NCBI RefSeq assembly: GCF_004354045.1
Contig: NZ_SMRT01000031.1
Span: 313 to 51,894 of the forward strand
From: Paenibacillus piri
GTDB taxonomy: Bacteria > Bacillota > Bacilli > Paenibacillales > NBRC-103111
Direction: 5' to 3'
DNA: 51,582 nt
Positions 51,415-51,582 of the stretch are shown here, piece by piece. Within the stretch, counting starts at the first letter, position 1, and every line of letters starts with the position of its first letter. A program made the translations under genes and the position numbers. Under the pieces are notes generated by a model. It did not search any database and was not told where the DNA came from. It saw only the letters and a program-made list of their open reading frames with translations.

Positions 51415-51582
51415 TCAGTCTGTTAACTTTAATATTCGCTTTAGATTTACCGCGAATATCGCCATAGCTCCTTGCATCTGCATGCCAAGCAGACCCGAGG
51501 ATGTGGCGACATCATACCCGTGCCTATGTTTGAGTTCGCTATTCTTCGCTTCGATCTTGTAGCGTTCCTTTGATTTGGTTTT
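51415..51582 (-). pseudogene. IS1182-type transposase C-terminus, cut by window edge
   Basis: The minus frame entering from the right edge reads KTKSKERYKIEAKNSELKHR, then HGYDVATSSGLLGMQMQGAM and a C-terminus ending LKLTD. The RY-IEAKN-ELK-HG-D-A motif is the C-terminal DDE region of IS1182-family transposases. Whether the gene is intact cannot be told from this window. Confidence 0.7.

Overview
The window looks like a chromosome segment of a spore-forming Firmicute of the Paenibacillus type. The evidence is AGGAGG-type ribosome binding sites with frequent TTG and GTG starts, S-layer-homology (SLH) surface proteins, a YesM/YesN-type two-component system beside a sugar ABC transporter, a YheC/YheD endospore-coat ATP-grasp protein, and five tiny YjcZ-family sporulation proteins. 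Assignments rest on reading the sequence and on remembered family motifs; no database search was run. No rRNA, tRNA or CRISPR array was seen. Base composition shifts from GC-richer (1 to about 16 kb) to clearly AT-richer in the sporulation, sugar and arginine regions.

1-14.5 kb (all minus strand): a carbohydrate-utilisation locus. Reading in the direction of transcription it holds two CUT1-type permeases, a lipoprotein solute-binding protein, a sensor histidine kinase, an AraC-type response regulator, and an 1885-residue secreted glycoside hydrolase of the GH27/GH36 (alpha-galactosidase-like) type with carbohydrate-binding modules and three C-terminal SLH domains. A second SLH protein runs off the left edge. 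Together they could sense, cut at the cell surface and import an alpha-galactoside-like glycan.

14.7-25.1 kb: an accessory/sporulation stretch. It holds a stalk-domain secreted protein, a 55-residue membrane peptide, a chemoreceptor, an SRPBCC (AHSA1) protein, a SelO/YdiU protein AMPylase, a glycine-zipper protein, an internally deleted nucleotidyltransferase, and five YjcZ-family genes. Each YjcZ gene has its own promoter-like motif and a terminator of a common AGCCCTC...GAGGGCT design.

25.2-32.8 kb: two convergent alcohol/aldehyde oxidation modules. One is a divergent LysR regulator with an iron alcohol dehydrogenase and a methylmalonate-semialdehyde-type dehydrogenase. The other is a 4-oxalocrotonate tautomerase-like protein, a second iron alcohol dehydrogenase and a second aldehyde dehydrogenase. 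The LacI regulator of the second module is a pseudogene, cut by a transposon remnant. A GntR/UTRA remnant lies between the modules.

33.2-41.2 kb (minus strand): a sugar operon in the order lacI, two permeases, solute-binding protein, medium-chain dehydrogenase, sugar isomerase/epimerase, Gfo/Idh/MocA oxidoreductase. It is preceded by a strong sigma-A promoter (TTGACA-18-TATAAT) and two identical LacI-type operators exactly 180 bp apart.

41.3-51.6 kb: an IstB remnant, a KamA-YheC pair, and an argJ-carA-carB operon behind a promoter overlapped by an ARG-box-like site, with a 49-codon argC relic in its leader. IS66 and IS1182-type transposase remnants end the window. The truncated argC, the AT-rich composition and the flanking transposase debris suggest that the arginine block has been rearranged, possibly acquired.
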